NCBI RefSeq assembly: GCF_018860155.1
Contig: NZ_JAHKNI010000007.1
Coordinates: 1-64,000 of the forward strand
Length of the DNA: 64,000 nt
Reading direction: 5' to 3'
DNA from: Nocardia albiluteola
GTDB taxonomy: Bacteria > Actinomycetota > Actinomycetes > Mycobacteriales > Mycobacteriaceae
Shown here piece by piece: positions 24,224 through 32,795 of this stretch; the first letter of the stretch is position 1; each line of letters opens with the position of its first letter. The notes under the pieces are model-generated. The model was given only the letters and a program-made list of their open reading frames with translations, was not told where the DNA came from and did not search any database. The position numbers and the translations under genes were made by a program.

Positions 24224-25516
24224 CTACTCGGGCGAGTGGTATCGGCGGGCGCGCTCGGACTGGCAGATGTCCTCGATGGCCGCGGTGATCTCCCGCAGCG
24301 ACTCGGTGGTGCCGGATCGGCCGGGATAGCCGGTCGCGGGCCGCAGGCGGCAGGTGAAGCTGATGAAACCGTGGTCCTCGCCCGCGAGCTCGTGCAGCCG
24401 GGGGGAGCGCACGCCGTAGGTCAGGGCGGAGATGACGGTGAAGCAGTCGCTGCGCTCGCGATACTCCGAGAACAGGTCGTGCAGGCGATGGAAGACCGAG
24501 GTGTAGGTCGACAGCGGCGCGAACACCGCCACGCGATAGGCCGGTCCGCGCTCGGACGAGCTGATCACGGTATCGGCCAGGTATTCGGCGTCGCGCAGCG
24601 TCAGCACCTTGGGGGAGAACATCAGCGCGCCCGCGGCGGCGTTGCGGACCGGCATTCCGGCACGCCCGTTCGCCGCCGAGGCGATCGCGCCCAGCGATTT
24701 GCGCGCCCGCGCCCCGAGTTCGCGCCGGGCCCGCAGCGACGGGGTGGCGGCGGTCGGATGCAGGCTGGACCACTGCCCGAAGCGCACCGTGCCCAGCTGA
24801 ATGTTGCCGGTGCCGACCGGGCGTGAGACCCGCAGCGGCGCGGTGTCGACCCAGCGGCCCACCTGCAGCATCGCGTCGCCGGGGTGTTCGATCGAGGAGA
24901 GGGTGTGCTCGACGAAGGTGTCGAAATCCAGGAAGCGGTGCGCGTCCGAGGTCAGCCAGGTGTGATCCTTGTCGACCTCGACGGCCTGCAGGGTGAGTGC
25001 GGTGATGATGCCGGTGCGCCCGGCCCCGCCGAGGATGCGGTGGAAACGCTCGGCGTGGTGGTTGCGCCCGCAGGTCCCGAATCGTCCTTCGGGATCGACG
25101 TATTCGAGCCCGACGACGTTGTCGCTGAACATGCCGTAGCGGTGCGAGGCCGTGGACAGGCCGCCCACGGCGGCGAATCCACCCGCGGTGATCTCGCGGT
25201 GATCGCCCACGATGGGCAGGCCCAGCCGGTGCGCGGCCAGGGTGCGATCGATGTCGGACAGCCGCGCGCCGGCCTGCACCCGCACCAGCCGCGCCTCGGC
25301 GTCGACGGCCTGCACCCGGTTCATCCGGCGCAGCGACAGCACGATGCGCCGATCGGGTGGGGCCGGTTCGCTGTCGTGCTCGCCCTCGTGGTCGCTGCCG
25401 TGTTCGCCACCCCGGACCGTCAGCGGCTGGGGCCGTGAATCGCGCACGGTGCGAACGACATCGGCGGTATCGCGCGGTAGATATTCCTCAGGGAGGGCGG
25501 ACAGCGACGTGCTCAT
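24224..25516 (-). CDS. FAD-linked oxidase (BBE/FAD_binding_4-like), substrate unknown
   Basis: 430 aa. Residues about 10-180 match the FAD-binding fold of vanillyl-alcohol-oxidase-type flavoproteins: RIVLSLRRMNRVQAVDAE, VRVQAGARLSDIDRTL, GLPIVGDHREITAGGFAAVGG and a second FAD stretch NVVGLEYVDPEG. An aldonolactone-oxidase-like or cytokinin-dehydrogenase-like role is possible, but the C-terminal half is not specific enough. Its ATG (25514-25516) overlaps the stop of an EPSA mini-ORF as ATGA, with GAGGTGG upstream, so translation is probably coupled. The gene converges on ctaF and begins the accessory region. Confidence 0.75.
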   Translation of the reverse strand: MSTSLSALPEEYLPRDTADVVRTVRDSRPQPLTVRGGEHGSDHEGEHDSEPAPPDRRIVLSLRRMNRVQAVDAEARLVRVQAGARLSDIDRTLAAHRLGLPIVGDHREITAGGFAAVGGLSTASHRYGMFSDNVVGLEYVDPEGRFGTCGRNHHAERFHRILGGAGRTGIITALTLQAVEVDKDHTWLTSDAHRFLDFDTFVEHTLSSIEHPGDAMLQVGRWVDTAPLRVSRPVGTGNIQLGTVRFGQWSSLHPTAATPSLRARRELGARARKSLGAIASAANGRAGMPVRNAAAGALMFSPKVLTLRDAEYLADTVISSSERGPAYRVAVFAPLSTYTSVFHRLHDLFSEYRERSDCFTVISALTYGVRSPRLHELAGEDHGFISFTCRLRPATGYPGRSGTTESLREITAAIEDICQSERARRYHSPE

Positions 25517-25596
25517 GCCTCCACCTCGCCGGCGCTCGGCTCCGGCACGAGCACGCCCGTGAATGTGCTTATTTTCCGGTCGCTGCGCTCCCTCAT
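25513..25596 (-). CDS. EPSA mini-ORF coupled to the FAD-linked oxidase gene (27 aa)
   Basis: ATG 25596 to TGA 25513, product starting MRERSDRKIS and ending PEPSAGEVEA. The TGA overlaps the oxidase ATG (ATGA), and GAGGTGGAG within the last codons is the ribosome-binding site. Same architecture as the copies before cobUT and cysNC, but only the two ends are conserved; the middle (STFTGVLV) is unrelated. Confidence 0.5.
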   Translation of the reverse strand: MRERSDRKISTFTGVLVPEPSAGEVEA

Positions 25597-25960
25597 GGCC
25601 ACAAACTTAACCACAGTTACGCCCTCCCGTCTGCCCCGAACGTGCGGCGTTCCTGAGACACGCCGAACCGTCCACATGCCGGTGGGACAACTCGCGTCGA
25701 TCCTGCTGCGCCGCAGACGAATCGGTGCTGGTCGTAAGGGTTCGGTCGGCTCTCGGCGCGGTTACCGGACCCGGCGTCCGAGGACGGCAACCGGTTGGCG
25801 TCGAGCATTGCGGCGGTGGGACTCTGGGCCGCTGCGTTTCGGCTGGTCGGGAGCCGGTCGTCGGGAATCGGAGAGCGTCGCATCGCGGGTGGTCGATTCG
25901 CGTGGTGACATGCGCGACTAGATCTTGTGAATGCGCCCGATGGGCGAGTAGGTATGTGCT
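25597..25960. other. Divergent intergenic region
   Basis: 364 bases between the minus-strand mini-ORF/oxidase pair and the plus-strand gene at 25961. An 88-codon minus-strand frame (25617-25883) has unbiased codon use and no ribosome-binding site, and is not called. Nothing else is recognised. Confidence 0.5.
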
Positions 25961-26722
25961 ATGACCACGATTCTCGTGACCGGGGGCAGCGGCGTCCTCG
26001 GCAGGCATATCGTCGAACGATTGCAGGGGCACGAGGTGCGGGTGCTGTCGCGGCGGGCCGGGGCCGGGACGCACGTCGGGGATCTCAGCACCGGGGAGGG
26101 GGTGCGGGAGGCCGCCGACGGTGCGGATCTCATCGTCCACGCCGCCTCGGACTTCAAGAAGTTCGGCAAGCCGGACCTGGAGGGAACCCGCACCCTGCTC
26201 GCGGCGGCGGGCGAGGCTCGGCATCTGCTGTATGTGTCGATCGTGGGCATCGATCGGATCCCGTTCCGGTACTACCGGAACAAGCTGGCCTGCGAGCAGT
26301 TGATCGAGGGCAGCGGCGTGCCGCACACCATCCTGCGAGCCACCCAGTTCCACGATCTGATCGCCCAGGCCCTGCATTCTGTCGAGCGGCTCCCGATCGC
26401 TCCGCTGCCGCTGGACTTCCGCTTCCAGACCGTCGCGACCGCCGATGTGGCCGCCCGCATCGCCGAGCTCGTCGTCGGTGAACCCCTCGGGCGCGCACCG
26501 GATTTCGGCGGTCCGGAGGTGCTGACGCTGGGGGAGATGGCACAGACCTGGCGTGCGGCCCGCTCGGGCCCGCGTCGTGCGGTCCGAATCCCGTTGCCGG
26601 GCACCGTCGCCGGGGATTTCCGTCAGGGGCTCAACACCTGTCCGTCCCACACGGACGGTACCCAGACCTGGGCGCAGTACGTCGCAACCTACAGCGGCAA
26701 GCCGTACCGGCTGTTCGGGTAA
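25961..26722 (+). CDS. NAD(P)-binding protein, atypical SDR/NmrA-like
   Basis: 253 aa. N-terminal Rossmann motif TILVTGGSGVLGRHIVERL (residues 3-21). The segment LYVSIVGIDRIPFRYYRNKLACE supplies a YxxxK-like element (YYRNK). This matches atypical short-chain dehydrogenases of the NAD(P)H-binding/YbjT group, which act as reductases or redox sensors. No partner operon: an IclR regulator converges from downstream. Cytosolic. Confidence 0.8.
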   Translation: MTTILVTGGSGVLGRHIVERLQGHEVRVLSRRAGAGTHVGDLSTGEGVREAADGADLIVHAASDFKKFGKPDLEGTRTLLAAAGEARHLLYVSIVGIDRIPFRYYRNKLACEQLIEGSGVPHTILRATQFHDLIAQALHSVERLPIAPLPLDFRFQTVATADVAARIAELVVGEPLGRAPDFGGPEVLTLGEMAQTWRAARSGPRRAVRIPLPGTVAGDFRQGLNTCPSHTDGTQTWAQYVATYSGKPYRLFG

Positions 26723-26873
26723 TCGGAGGTCGCGGGCTCGCCGTGTCGTGTCCCCGACCGGGCCGTCACCCGAAAGTCGGGCGACCGGGCGGGGCACAGT
26801 TGCCGAGATGGCTATGCGGCCGCCGGTCCGGCCAGTGGTATCGCTGTCGGCAGCAGGGCTCGATTCGTAGCCG

Positions 26874-27818
26874 TCAGTGCTGGGCCAGGGCCGCGCTCAG
26901 TGTGTCGGCGACGGCCTTGGTGGCGGCGCCCAGAGCCTCGAGGGCGTCGGCCGACAGCAGGGTGTCGGGGCAGGCGACGACGGCCGCGACGACGGTGGGG
27001 CCCAGGAAGATCGGGGCGGCGACCGTGACGACGGCGTTCTCGGGGCCCAGTTCGTCGGGGAGGTAGTCGATGGTGATGAGGTCGGCGATCATGGCGCCCA
27101 GGCGGTTGCGCAGCGGATCGGTGACCGGGGAGTTGCGAAGCGCCGCAAGGGCTCCCAGCATCGGGGCCGAATCGTCGGCGAGGCGCTCCACGGAATAGCC
27201 GCGGGCGCGCACCGCGTCCAGGACGGCGAGGAGACGATCGCGGTGGGCCGGATCGGCGGTGGCGAGCCAGGCCGCACGCTCGGAATCCGGTGCCCACGCC
27301 AGGAATTCGCGGACCACCGGGGGCGCCAGCGGCAGGCGGCGGCCCGGGCGGATCCAGGGCAGCGGCGGGGTGCCCGCGACCTCGGTGACCACGACCGCGC
27401 CCTCCTCGCGCTCGGCCAGGAATGACGGAATGCCCTGGCGCGCGGTGAATTCCCGCAGCGGTCCCAAGGCCAGCCGGCGCAGGGGGAAGGCCGTTTCGGC
27501 GCGGCGGGCGACGGTGAGCAGGCCCAGGCCCAGGCCGTAATTGCCGTCGCTGTCGCGGATGGTCCAGCCGTCGGCGGTCAGCTGCGTGAGCACGGCGTGG
27601 GCGGTGGCGCGGGACAGGGGCGTCTCGCGGACGATCCGCGCCAGTGACAGCCGCTCGGCGGGGTGGCGGGACAGCAGTGCGATCACCCGCACGACGCGGT
27701 GCGTGGGCGGGGATGCGGGCGCTGCGGTGCCGTTTTCCGGAGTGCCGCCGCCCGAACCGCCATTTTCTGAAACAGGTTCTTGACCGGCGGGCCGTGCACG
27801 GCCTATCGTCGGTGTCAC
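26874..27818 (-). CDS. IclR-family transcriptional regulator
   Basis: 314 aa. N-terminal winged helix (about residues 40-95: RVIALLSRHPAERLSLARI, LSRATAHAVLTQL) and a C-terminal IclR effector-binding domain (ARQGIPSFLAEREEGAVVV onward). Start GTG 27818: TATTGT lies 8 nt upstream with TTGCGG 17 bp further, giving a leaderless transcript; the frame stays open further upstream without other support. Divergent from cysD, and a palindrome sits inside its promoter spacer, so it probably regulates itself and the cysD operon. Confidence 0.82.
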   Translation of the reverse strand: MTPTIGRARPAGQEPVSENGGSGGGTPENGTAAPASPPTHRVVRVIALLSRHPAERLSLARIVRETPLSRATAHAVLTQLTADGWTIRDSDGNYGLGLGLLTVARRAETAFPLRRLALGPLREFTARQGIPSFLAEREEGAVVVTEVAGTPPLPWIRPGRRLPLAPPVVREFLAWAPDSERAAWLATADPAHRDRLLAVLDAVRARGYSVERLADDSAPMLGALAALRNSPVTDPLRNRLGAMIADLITIDYLPDELGPENAVVTVAAPIFLGPTVVAAVVACPDTLLSADALEALGAATKAVADTLSAALAQH

Positions 27819-27826
27819 AATACCGA

Positions 27827-27855
27827 ACAATAGCGTCGAATAGTCGACACCGCAA
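27827..27855 (-). promoter_or_regulatory. IclR gene promoter with palindrome in the spacer
   Basis: -35 TTGCGG (27850-27855), 17-bp spacer, -10 TATTGT (27827-27832), start codon 8 nt later. GTCGAATAGTCGAC (27835-27848) has 5-bp arms and fills the spacer; a bound regulator there would block RNA polymerase. The cysD start is about 60 bases away on the other side. Confidence 0.55.
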
Positions 27856-27909
27856 CCCGGGATTCGCCCGGCCGTCATGATGGCGGAGGTGTTCTCTTCG
27901 ATGCGGTGA

Positions 27910-28830
27910 GTGAGTGAGCGTGTAATGCGGACCGGATACGAGTTGTCGCATCTGGCGGCCCTGGAGGCCGAATCGGTGCATATATTCCGTGAGGTCGCCG
28001 CGACCTTCGAGCGGCCGGTGCTGTTGTTCTCGGGAGGCAAGGATTCCGCGGTCATGCTGGAGCTGGCGCGCAAGGCGTTCTGGCCCGCGCCGCTGCCGTT
28101 CGCGCTGATGCATATCGACACCGGTCACAACTTCGACGAGGTGATCGAGTTCCGGGACCGCACCGCGGCCCGGGTCGGCGCGCGGCTGCTGGTGGCGCGG
28201 GTGCAGGACGACATCGACGCGGGCCGGGTGGTGGAACTGCCCGGGCAGACCCGTAATCGGCTGCAGACCACGACGCTGCTGCGCGCGATCGCCGAGCAGC
28301 GGTTCGACGCGGTGTTCGGCGGCGCGCGGCGCGACGAGGAGAAGGCACGCGCCAAGGAACGGGTCTTCAGCTTCCGGGACGAGTACGGCGCCTGGGAGCC
28401 ACGGGCCCAGCGCCCGGAGATCTGGAACCTCTACAACGGCAAACACCGTGCGGGCGAGCACATTCGGGTGTTCCCGCTGTCCAACTGGACCGAGCTGGAC
28501 ATCTGGGAGTACATCGACCGGGAGGCGGTGGAGCTGCCCTCGCTGTACTACGCGCACCGGCGGCGGGTGTTCCGGCGTGACGGAATGCTGCTGGCGGAGA
28601 ACAGATATCTGTCCCCGGGCGCCGACGAGCCCCTCGCCGAGACCACAGTGCGCTTCCGCACCGTCGGCGACGCGACCTGCACGGGCTGCGTCGAGAGCAC
28701 GGCCGCCGACGCCGCGGCCGTGATCGCCGAGACCGCCGTCACCCGGCTGACCGAGCGCGGTGCGACCCGAGCCGACGACCGAATCTCCGAGTCGGGCATG
28801 GAAGACCGGAAGCGAGAGGGCTACTTCTGA
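27910..28830 (+). CDS. cysD: Sulfate adenylyltransferase subunit 2
   Basis: ATP sulfurylase small subunit: with CysN makes adenosine 5'-phosphosulfate from ATP and sulfate. 306 aa. PP-loop motif LLFSGGKDSAVML (about residues 37-49), then MHIDTGHNFDEVIEF and ARRDEEKARAKERVFSFR. The C-terminus ends DRKREGYF as in the family. The start is taken as GTG 27910 (MSERV); ATG 27925 is an in-frame alternative, and neither has a strong ribosome-binding site. The stop overlaps the mini-ORF start as TGATG. Head of the sulfation-type operon; cysH is not nearby. Confidence 0.93.
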   Translation: MSERVMRTGYELSHLAALEAESVHIFREVAATFERPVLLFSGGKDSAVMLELARKAFWPAPLPFALMHIDTGHNFDEVIEFRDRTAARVGARLLVARVQDDIDAGRVVELPGQTRNRLQTTTLLRAIAEQRFDAVFGGARRDEEKARAKERVFSFRDEYGAWEPRAQRPEIWNLYNGKHRAGEHIRVFPLSNWTELDIWEYIDREAVELPSLYYAHRRRVFRRDGMLLAENRYLSPGADEPLAETTVRFRTVGDATCTGCVESTAADAAAVIAETAVTRLTERGATRADDRISESGMEDRKREGYF

Positions 28831-28910
28831 TGAGCGAGCGTAGCGAGAGAATCGTGTTACAGCGTCCTCGGGTCATGACGGAGCCGAGCGCCAGCGAGGC
28901 GCAGTCATGA
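28830..28910 (+). CDS. EPSA mini-ORF bridging cysD and cysNC (26 aa)
   Basis: ATG 28830-28832 overlaps the cysD stop by one base (TGATG). The frame reads MSERSERIVLQ through to MTEPSASEAQS and its TGA (28908-28910) overlaps the cysNC ATG (28907-28909). It therefore closes the whole 76-base gap between two genes that must be made in matched amounts. The ribosome-binding segment is weaker here (GCGAGGCGCAG instead of GAGGTGGAG). Confidence 0.55.
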   Translation: MSERSERIVLQRPRVMTEPSASEAQS

Positions 28911-30766
28911 GCCGAAACTTGTTGCGCCTGGCCACCGCGGGCAGCGTCGACGACGGCAAGTCCACGCTGATCGGCCGCCTGCTCTACGACTCGAAGAATC
29001 TGTTCACCGATCAGCTCGCGGCGATCGAGCGGGTCAGCGCCCAACGTGGCGACGCCGCAGCGGATCTGGCGCTGGTGACCGACGGGCTGCGCGCGGAACG
29101 CGAGCAGGGCATCACCATCGACGTCGCCTACCGCTACTTCACCACGCCGCGACGGAAATTCATCATCGCCGACACCCCGGGGCACGTGCAGTACACCCGC
29201 AACATGGTGACCGGCGCCTCCACCGCCGACCTCGCACTGATCCTGGTCGATGCCCGCAAGGGAGTTGTCGAGCAGACCCGCCGCCACGCGTTCCTGGCCT
29301 CCCTGCTGGGGGTGCCGCACATGACGGTGTGCGTGAACAAGATGGACCTGGTCGGCTGGTCCGAGCAGCGATTCGACGAGATCCGCGCCGAATTCGCCGA
29401 TTTCGCGGCAAAACTGACCGTCGGCGACCTGACCTTCGTGCCGGTCTCCGCGCTGCTGGGCGACAACGTCGTCGAGCCGTCCGCGCAGACTCCCTGGTAC
29501 CCCGGCCCCACCCTGCTGCGCCACCTCGAGGACGTGCACATCGCCTCGGACCGCAACCTCATCGATGCCCGGCTGCCGATCCAGTACGTGCTGCGTCCGG
29601 GTGCGGCGGAGGCGGCGGATTCCGTTGCGGCACATCGGGCATACGCGGGCACCATTTCCGGCGGGATCTTCAAACCCGGCGACGAGGTCGTCGTCCTGCC
29701 GTCGGGGCGCAACACCCGGGTGCGCGAGATCTGGGCGCCGGGCGGCGCGGAGGTATCCGAGGCGTTCACCGGCATGGCGGTCGCGCTCACGCTGGACGAC
29801 GACATCGACGTGGGTCGCGGTGACATGCTCGCCCGGCCCGGTAATCGCCCGCACGTGGATCGCCACATCGACGCCATGGTCTGCTGGTTCTCGGACTCCG
29901 CCGTACTGCGGCCAGGAGCGGAGTACTCCGTGCGGACCGCGGCCCAGAGCACCCGGGTGCGGGTCACGGGGCTGGACTATCGGCTCGACGTCAACACGCT
30001 GCATCGCGAGACCGGCTCGCAAAGCCTGGCGCTCAACGACATCGGCCGGTTGTCGCTGCGCGCCCAGCAACCGCTGCTGTTCGATCCCTACCGGGACAAT
30101 CGCCGCACCGGCAGCTTCATCCTCGTCGACGAGGCCACCAATCAGACGGTGGCGGCGGGCATGATCGTGGCGCGCGAGACGGGGACCTCCGCGGCATCGG
30201 TGGTCTGGCACAGCTCCGCCGTCGGGCGCGCCGAGCGGCCGCACAGCGGCGCGACCGTCTGGCTCACCGGGCTGTCCGGCTCCGGAAAGTCCACGATCGC
30301 GGTGGAATTGGAGCGCCAGCTGGTGGCCGCGGGCCGTCCGGCGTACCTGCTGGACGGGGACAATCTGCGGCACGGCCTCAATGCCGATCTCGGCTTCTCC
30401 GACGACGACCGCCGCGAGAACATCCGCCGGGTCGCCGAGGTCGCGGCGCTGTTCGCCGATGCCGGTGTGGTGGTGATCGTCTCGCTGATCAGCCCGTTCG
30501 CGGCGCAGCGCGAGCGGGCGCGGGAGGTGCACGCCGCGCGCGCCCTGCCGTTCACCGAGATCTTCGTCGACACCCCGCTGCACGTGTGCGAGCAGCGGGA
30601 TCCCAAGGGGCTCTACGCCCGTGCCCGGGCGGGGGAACTGCGCGAGTTCACCGGCATCGACTCCCCGTACGAGCGCCCCGAGCACGCCGAGTTCGTCTTC
30701 ACCCCCGAGGACGGCACACCCGCCGAGGTTGCCGCCCGGATCCGGGACGAGCTGGAACTCCTGTAG
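28907..30766 (+). CDS. cysNC: Bifunctional sulfate adenylyltransferase subunit 1 / APS kinase
   Basis: 619 aa, the same fusion as mycobacterial CysN/CysC (Rv1286, 614 aa). Residues 1 to about 440 are the GTPase subunit: G1 AGSVDDGKSTLIG, G3 DTPGHVQYTRNM, G4 NKMD, and elongation-factor-like beta barrels. Residues about 445-619 are adenylylsulfate kinase: P-loop GLSGSGKSTIA (about 454), LDGDNLRHGLNADLGFS and the lid segment DRRENIRRVAEVA. Together with CysD it converts sulfate to PAPS, the sulfuryl donor for the sulfotransferase encoded four genes later. Start ATG 28907 is coupled to the mini-ORF. Confidence 0.95.
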   Translation: MSRNLLRLATAGSVDDGKSTLIGRLLYDSKNLFTDQLAAIERVSAQRGDAAADLALVTDGLRAEREQGITIDVAYRYFTTPRRKFIIADTPGHVQYTRNMVTGASTADLALILVDARKGVVEQTRRHAFLASLLGVPHMTVCVNKMDLVGWSEQRFDEIRAEFADFAAKLTVGDLTFVPVSALLGDNVVEPSAQTPWYPGPTLLRHLEDVHIASDRNLIDARLPIQYVLRPGAAEAADSVAAHRAYAGTISGGIFKPGDEVVVLPSGRNTRVREIWAPGGAEVSEAFTGMAVALTLDDDIDVGRGDMLARPGNRPHVDRHIDAMVCWFSDSAVLRPGAEYSVRTAAQSTRVRVTGLDYRLDVNTLHRETGSQSLALNDIGRLSLRAQQPLLFDPYRDNRRTGSFILVDEATNQTVAAGMIVARETGTSAASVVWHSSAVGRAERPHSGATVWLTGLSGSGKSTIAVELERQLVAAGRPAYLLDGDNLRHGLNADLGFSDDDRRENIRRVAEVAALFADAGVVVIVSLISPFAAQRERAREVHAARALPFTEIFVDTPLHVCEQRDPKGLYARARAGELREFTGIDSPYERPEHAEFVFTPEDGTPAEVAARIRDELELL

Positions 30767-30802
30767 CGCACCGCCTTTCCCACGACACGAAGCAGGTATC
30801 GA

Positions 30803-32005
30803 ATGGAACACTCACCCGCACAGACGGCACCCGAACCCCCGTTGTCCGCGCCGCTGCAGGCCGCGATCGCCGAGGCCGAAAGGCTCATCGCCACGGCCGA
30901 TTTCATCACCGACGAACACGATCTGGCCGAGGGCTACGAATACCTCGCGGGCAGTATCGCCGCGGTCACGCAGCTCTCGGGCGTGCACGGCACCAGCCAT
31001 CCGCAGTTCGTCAGCTCGACCGGGCCGTATACCAAGATGGGCCTGGACAATCCGGACACGCTCTACTACCACGCGAATGTCGAACCCGGCGCGGAGTACC
31101 TGGTGACCGGCACCCGCGGCAGCACGGTGGACCTCAGCTTCCAGGTGCTCAAGGGCGATTACACCGCCACGGACGTGCCCAACGGCGACGACGCGTTCGA
31201 CGATCGGCGCGTGGAGATCGATGCCGACGGCGGCTTCCGGCTGCGCTTCGGCCCGCCGAAGGAGAACCCCGGCCCGAACTATTTCGTGCTGGGCGAGGGC
31301 GCCTCGATGCTCGCGGTGCGCGAGGTGTACGGGGATTGGACGCGCGAACGCAAGGGCACCATCCGCATCGAGCGCGTCGACACCGTCGGTACCGCGCCCG
31401 TCCCGTCGGATCTGGACCGCCAGCGTAAACGGTACCGGGCGGCGGCCCGAATGCTGGTGCAGCGCATCCACACCTGGTTCAACTTCCCGAAGTGGTTCTA
31501 CCTGGACCTTCCGGTGAACACGCTCACCGCGCCCCGGCTTACTCCGGGCGGGCTGAGCACGCAGTTCTCCTCGGTGGGGCATTTCGATCTCGCCGAGGAC
31601 GAGGCGCTGCTGATCACCGTGCCCGAATCCGATGCGCCGTATCAGGGTTTCCAGCTGGGCAGCCGCTGGTACATCTCGCTGGACTACGTCAACCATCAGA
31701 CGAGCCTGAACAGCGCGCAGGCGCAGGTGGATCCGGACGGCATGATCCGCATGGTGGTGTCGGCGCGTAATCCCGCCATCGCCAACTGGATCGAAACCAC
31801 CGGACGCCGGCGCGGCATTCTGCAGTTCCGCTGGCAGCGGGTCGCGCGCGAGATGACCGCGGCCGACGGCCCGAGCGTGCAGGTGCTGGCGGTCGATGAG
31901 GTGGCGAAGTATCTGCCGCACTACGACACCAACCGGATCGACGAAGAGGGCTGGCGCGCACGGATTTCCGATCGGCAGCGCGCCTTCGCGGAGAGGATGC
32001 TGTAG
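30803..32005 (+). CDS. DUF1214-type protein in the sulfation cluster
   Basis: 400 aa. ATG 30803 is preceded by AGCAGG with 7 nt spacing. The C-terminal region (about residues 280-350: GFQLGSRWYISLDYVNHQ, then a stretch ending ARNPAIANWIETTGRR) resembles the DUF1214 domain as I remember it; the N-terminal half contains YTKMGLDNPDTLYYHA. No signal peptide or membrane helix. Function unknown; such proteins often accompany dehydrogenases in actinobacterial secondary pathways. Its stop shares one base with the next gene's GTG (TAGTG). Confidence 0.65.
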   Translation: MEHSPAQTAPEPPLSAPLQAAIAEAERLIATADFITDEHDLAEGYEYLAGSIAAVTQLSGVHGTSHPQFVSSTGPYTKMGLDNPDTLYYHANVEPGAEYLVTGTRGSTVDLSFQVLKGDYTATDVPNGDDAFDDRRVEIDADGGFRLRFGPPKENPGPNYFVLGEGASMLAVREVYGDWTRERKGTIRIERVDTVGTAPVPSDLDRQRKRYRAAARMLVQRIHTWFNFPKWFYLDLPVNTLTAPRLTPGGLSTQFSSVGHFDLAEDEALLITVPESDAPYQGFQLGSRWYISLDYVNHQTSLNSAQAQVDPDGMIRMVVSARNPAIANWIETTGRRRGILQFRWQRVAREMTAADGPSVQVLAVDEVAKYLPHYDTNRIDEEGWRARISDRQRAFAERML

Positions 32006-32784
32006 TGGGACTGCTCGACGACAAGGTGGTCGTGGTCAGCGGCGTCGGTCCCGGCCTGGGACGGTCGATCTGCCTACAGGCCGCGGGCCAGGGGGCAAAG
32101 GTCGTGCTCGCCGCGCGCACTGAATCCCGCCTGGCCGAAGTGGCCGCCGAGATCGAGGCCGCCGGTGGCGTGTCGCTGAGCGTGCCCACCGACATCACCG
32201 ACGACGCCGCGGTGGGGAACCTGGTCTCCCGCACCGTCGAAACATTCGGCCGGGTGGACGCGCTGGTGAACAACGCCTTCTCGGTGCCCTCGATGAAACC
32301 GCTGGAGCGCACCGATTTTCAGCAGATCCGCGACAGCGTCGAGCTGACCGTGCTGGGCGGGCTGCGGGTGACGAAGGCCTGCACCGACGAGCTCGCCAAG
32401 TCCCAGGGATCGGTCGTGATGATCAATTCGATGGTGCTGCGGCACTCCGAACCCCGTTACGGCAGTTACAAGGTGGCCAAGGCGGCGTTGCTGGCCATGT
32501 CGCAGACCCTCGCGACGGAGCTGGGGGACAGGGGAATTCGCATCAACACCGTGGCGCCCGGCTACATCTGGAGCGATCAGCTGAAGTGGTACTTCGGCGA
32601 GGTCGCGAAGAAGTACGGCAGCACCGCCGAGCAGGTGTACGAGCAGACCGCGAGCCGGTCGGACCTGAAGCGCCTGCCCGAGCCGGACGAAATCGCCCGC
32701 GCCGTGGTGTTCTTCGCCTCCGACTGGTCCAGCGCCATCACCGGTCAGACCCTCGACGTGAACTGCGGCGAATACCACTTCTGA
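32005..32784 (+). CDS. Short-chain dehydrogenase/reductase
   Basis: 259 aa. Start GTG 32005 overlaps the previous stop by one base. The cofactor motif is VSGVGPGLGRSIC rather than the usual TGxxxGIG, NNAF replaces NNAG, and the catalytic residues are in INSMVLRHSEP (Ser) and YGSYKVAK (Tyr/Lys). The C-terminus ends TGQTLDVNCGEYHF. An oxidoreductase acting on an alcohol or ketone is expected. Placed between the DUF1214 gene and the sulfotransferase, it probably creates or consumes the hydroxyl that is sulfated. Confidence 0.88.
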   Translation: MGLLDDKVVVVSGVGPGLGRSICLQAAGQGAKVVLAARTESRLAEVAAEIEAAGGVSLSVPTDITDDAAVGNLVSRTVETFGRVDALVNNAFSVPSMKPLERTDFQQIRDSVELTVLGGLRVTKACTDELAKSQGSVVMINSMVLRHSEPRYGSYKVAKAALLAMSQTLATELGDRGIRINTVAPGYIWSDQLKWYFGEVAKKYGSTAEQVYEQTASRSDLKRLPEPDEIARAVVFFASDWSSAITGQTLDVNCGEYHF

Positions 32785-32795
32785 GAAGGAATGCG

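Noticed and set aside
25617..25883. 88-codon minus-strand frame in the intergenic region
   Set aside because: Unbiased codon use, no ribosome-binding site, no recognisable similarity.
30812..31921. 369-codon frame antisense to the DUF1214-type gene
   Set aside because: Same shadow effect; no start signal and no motif.
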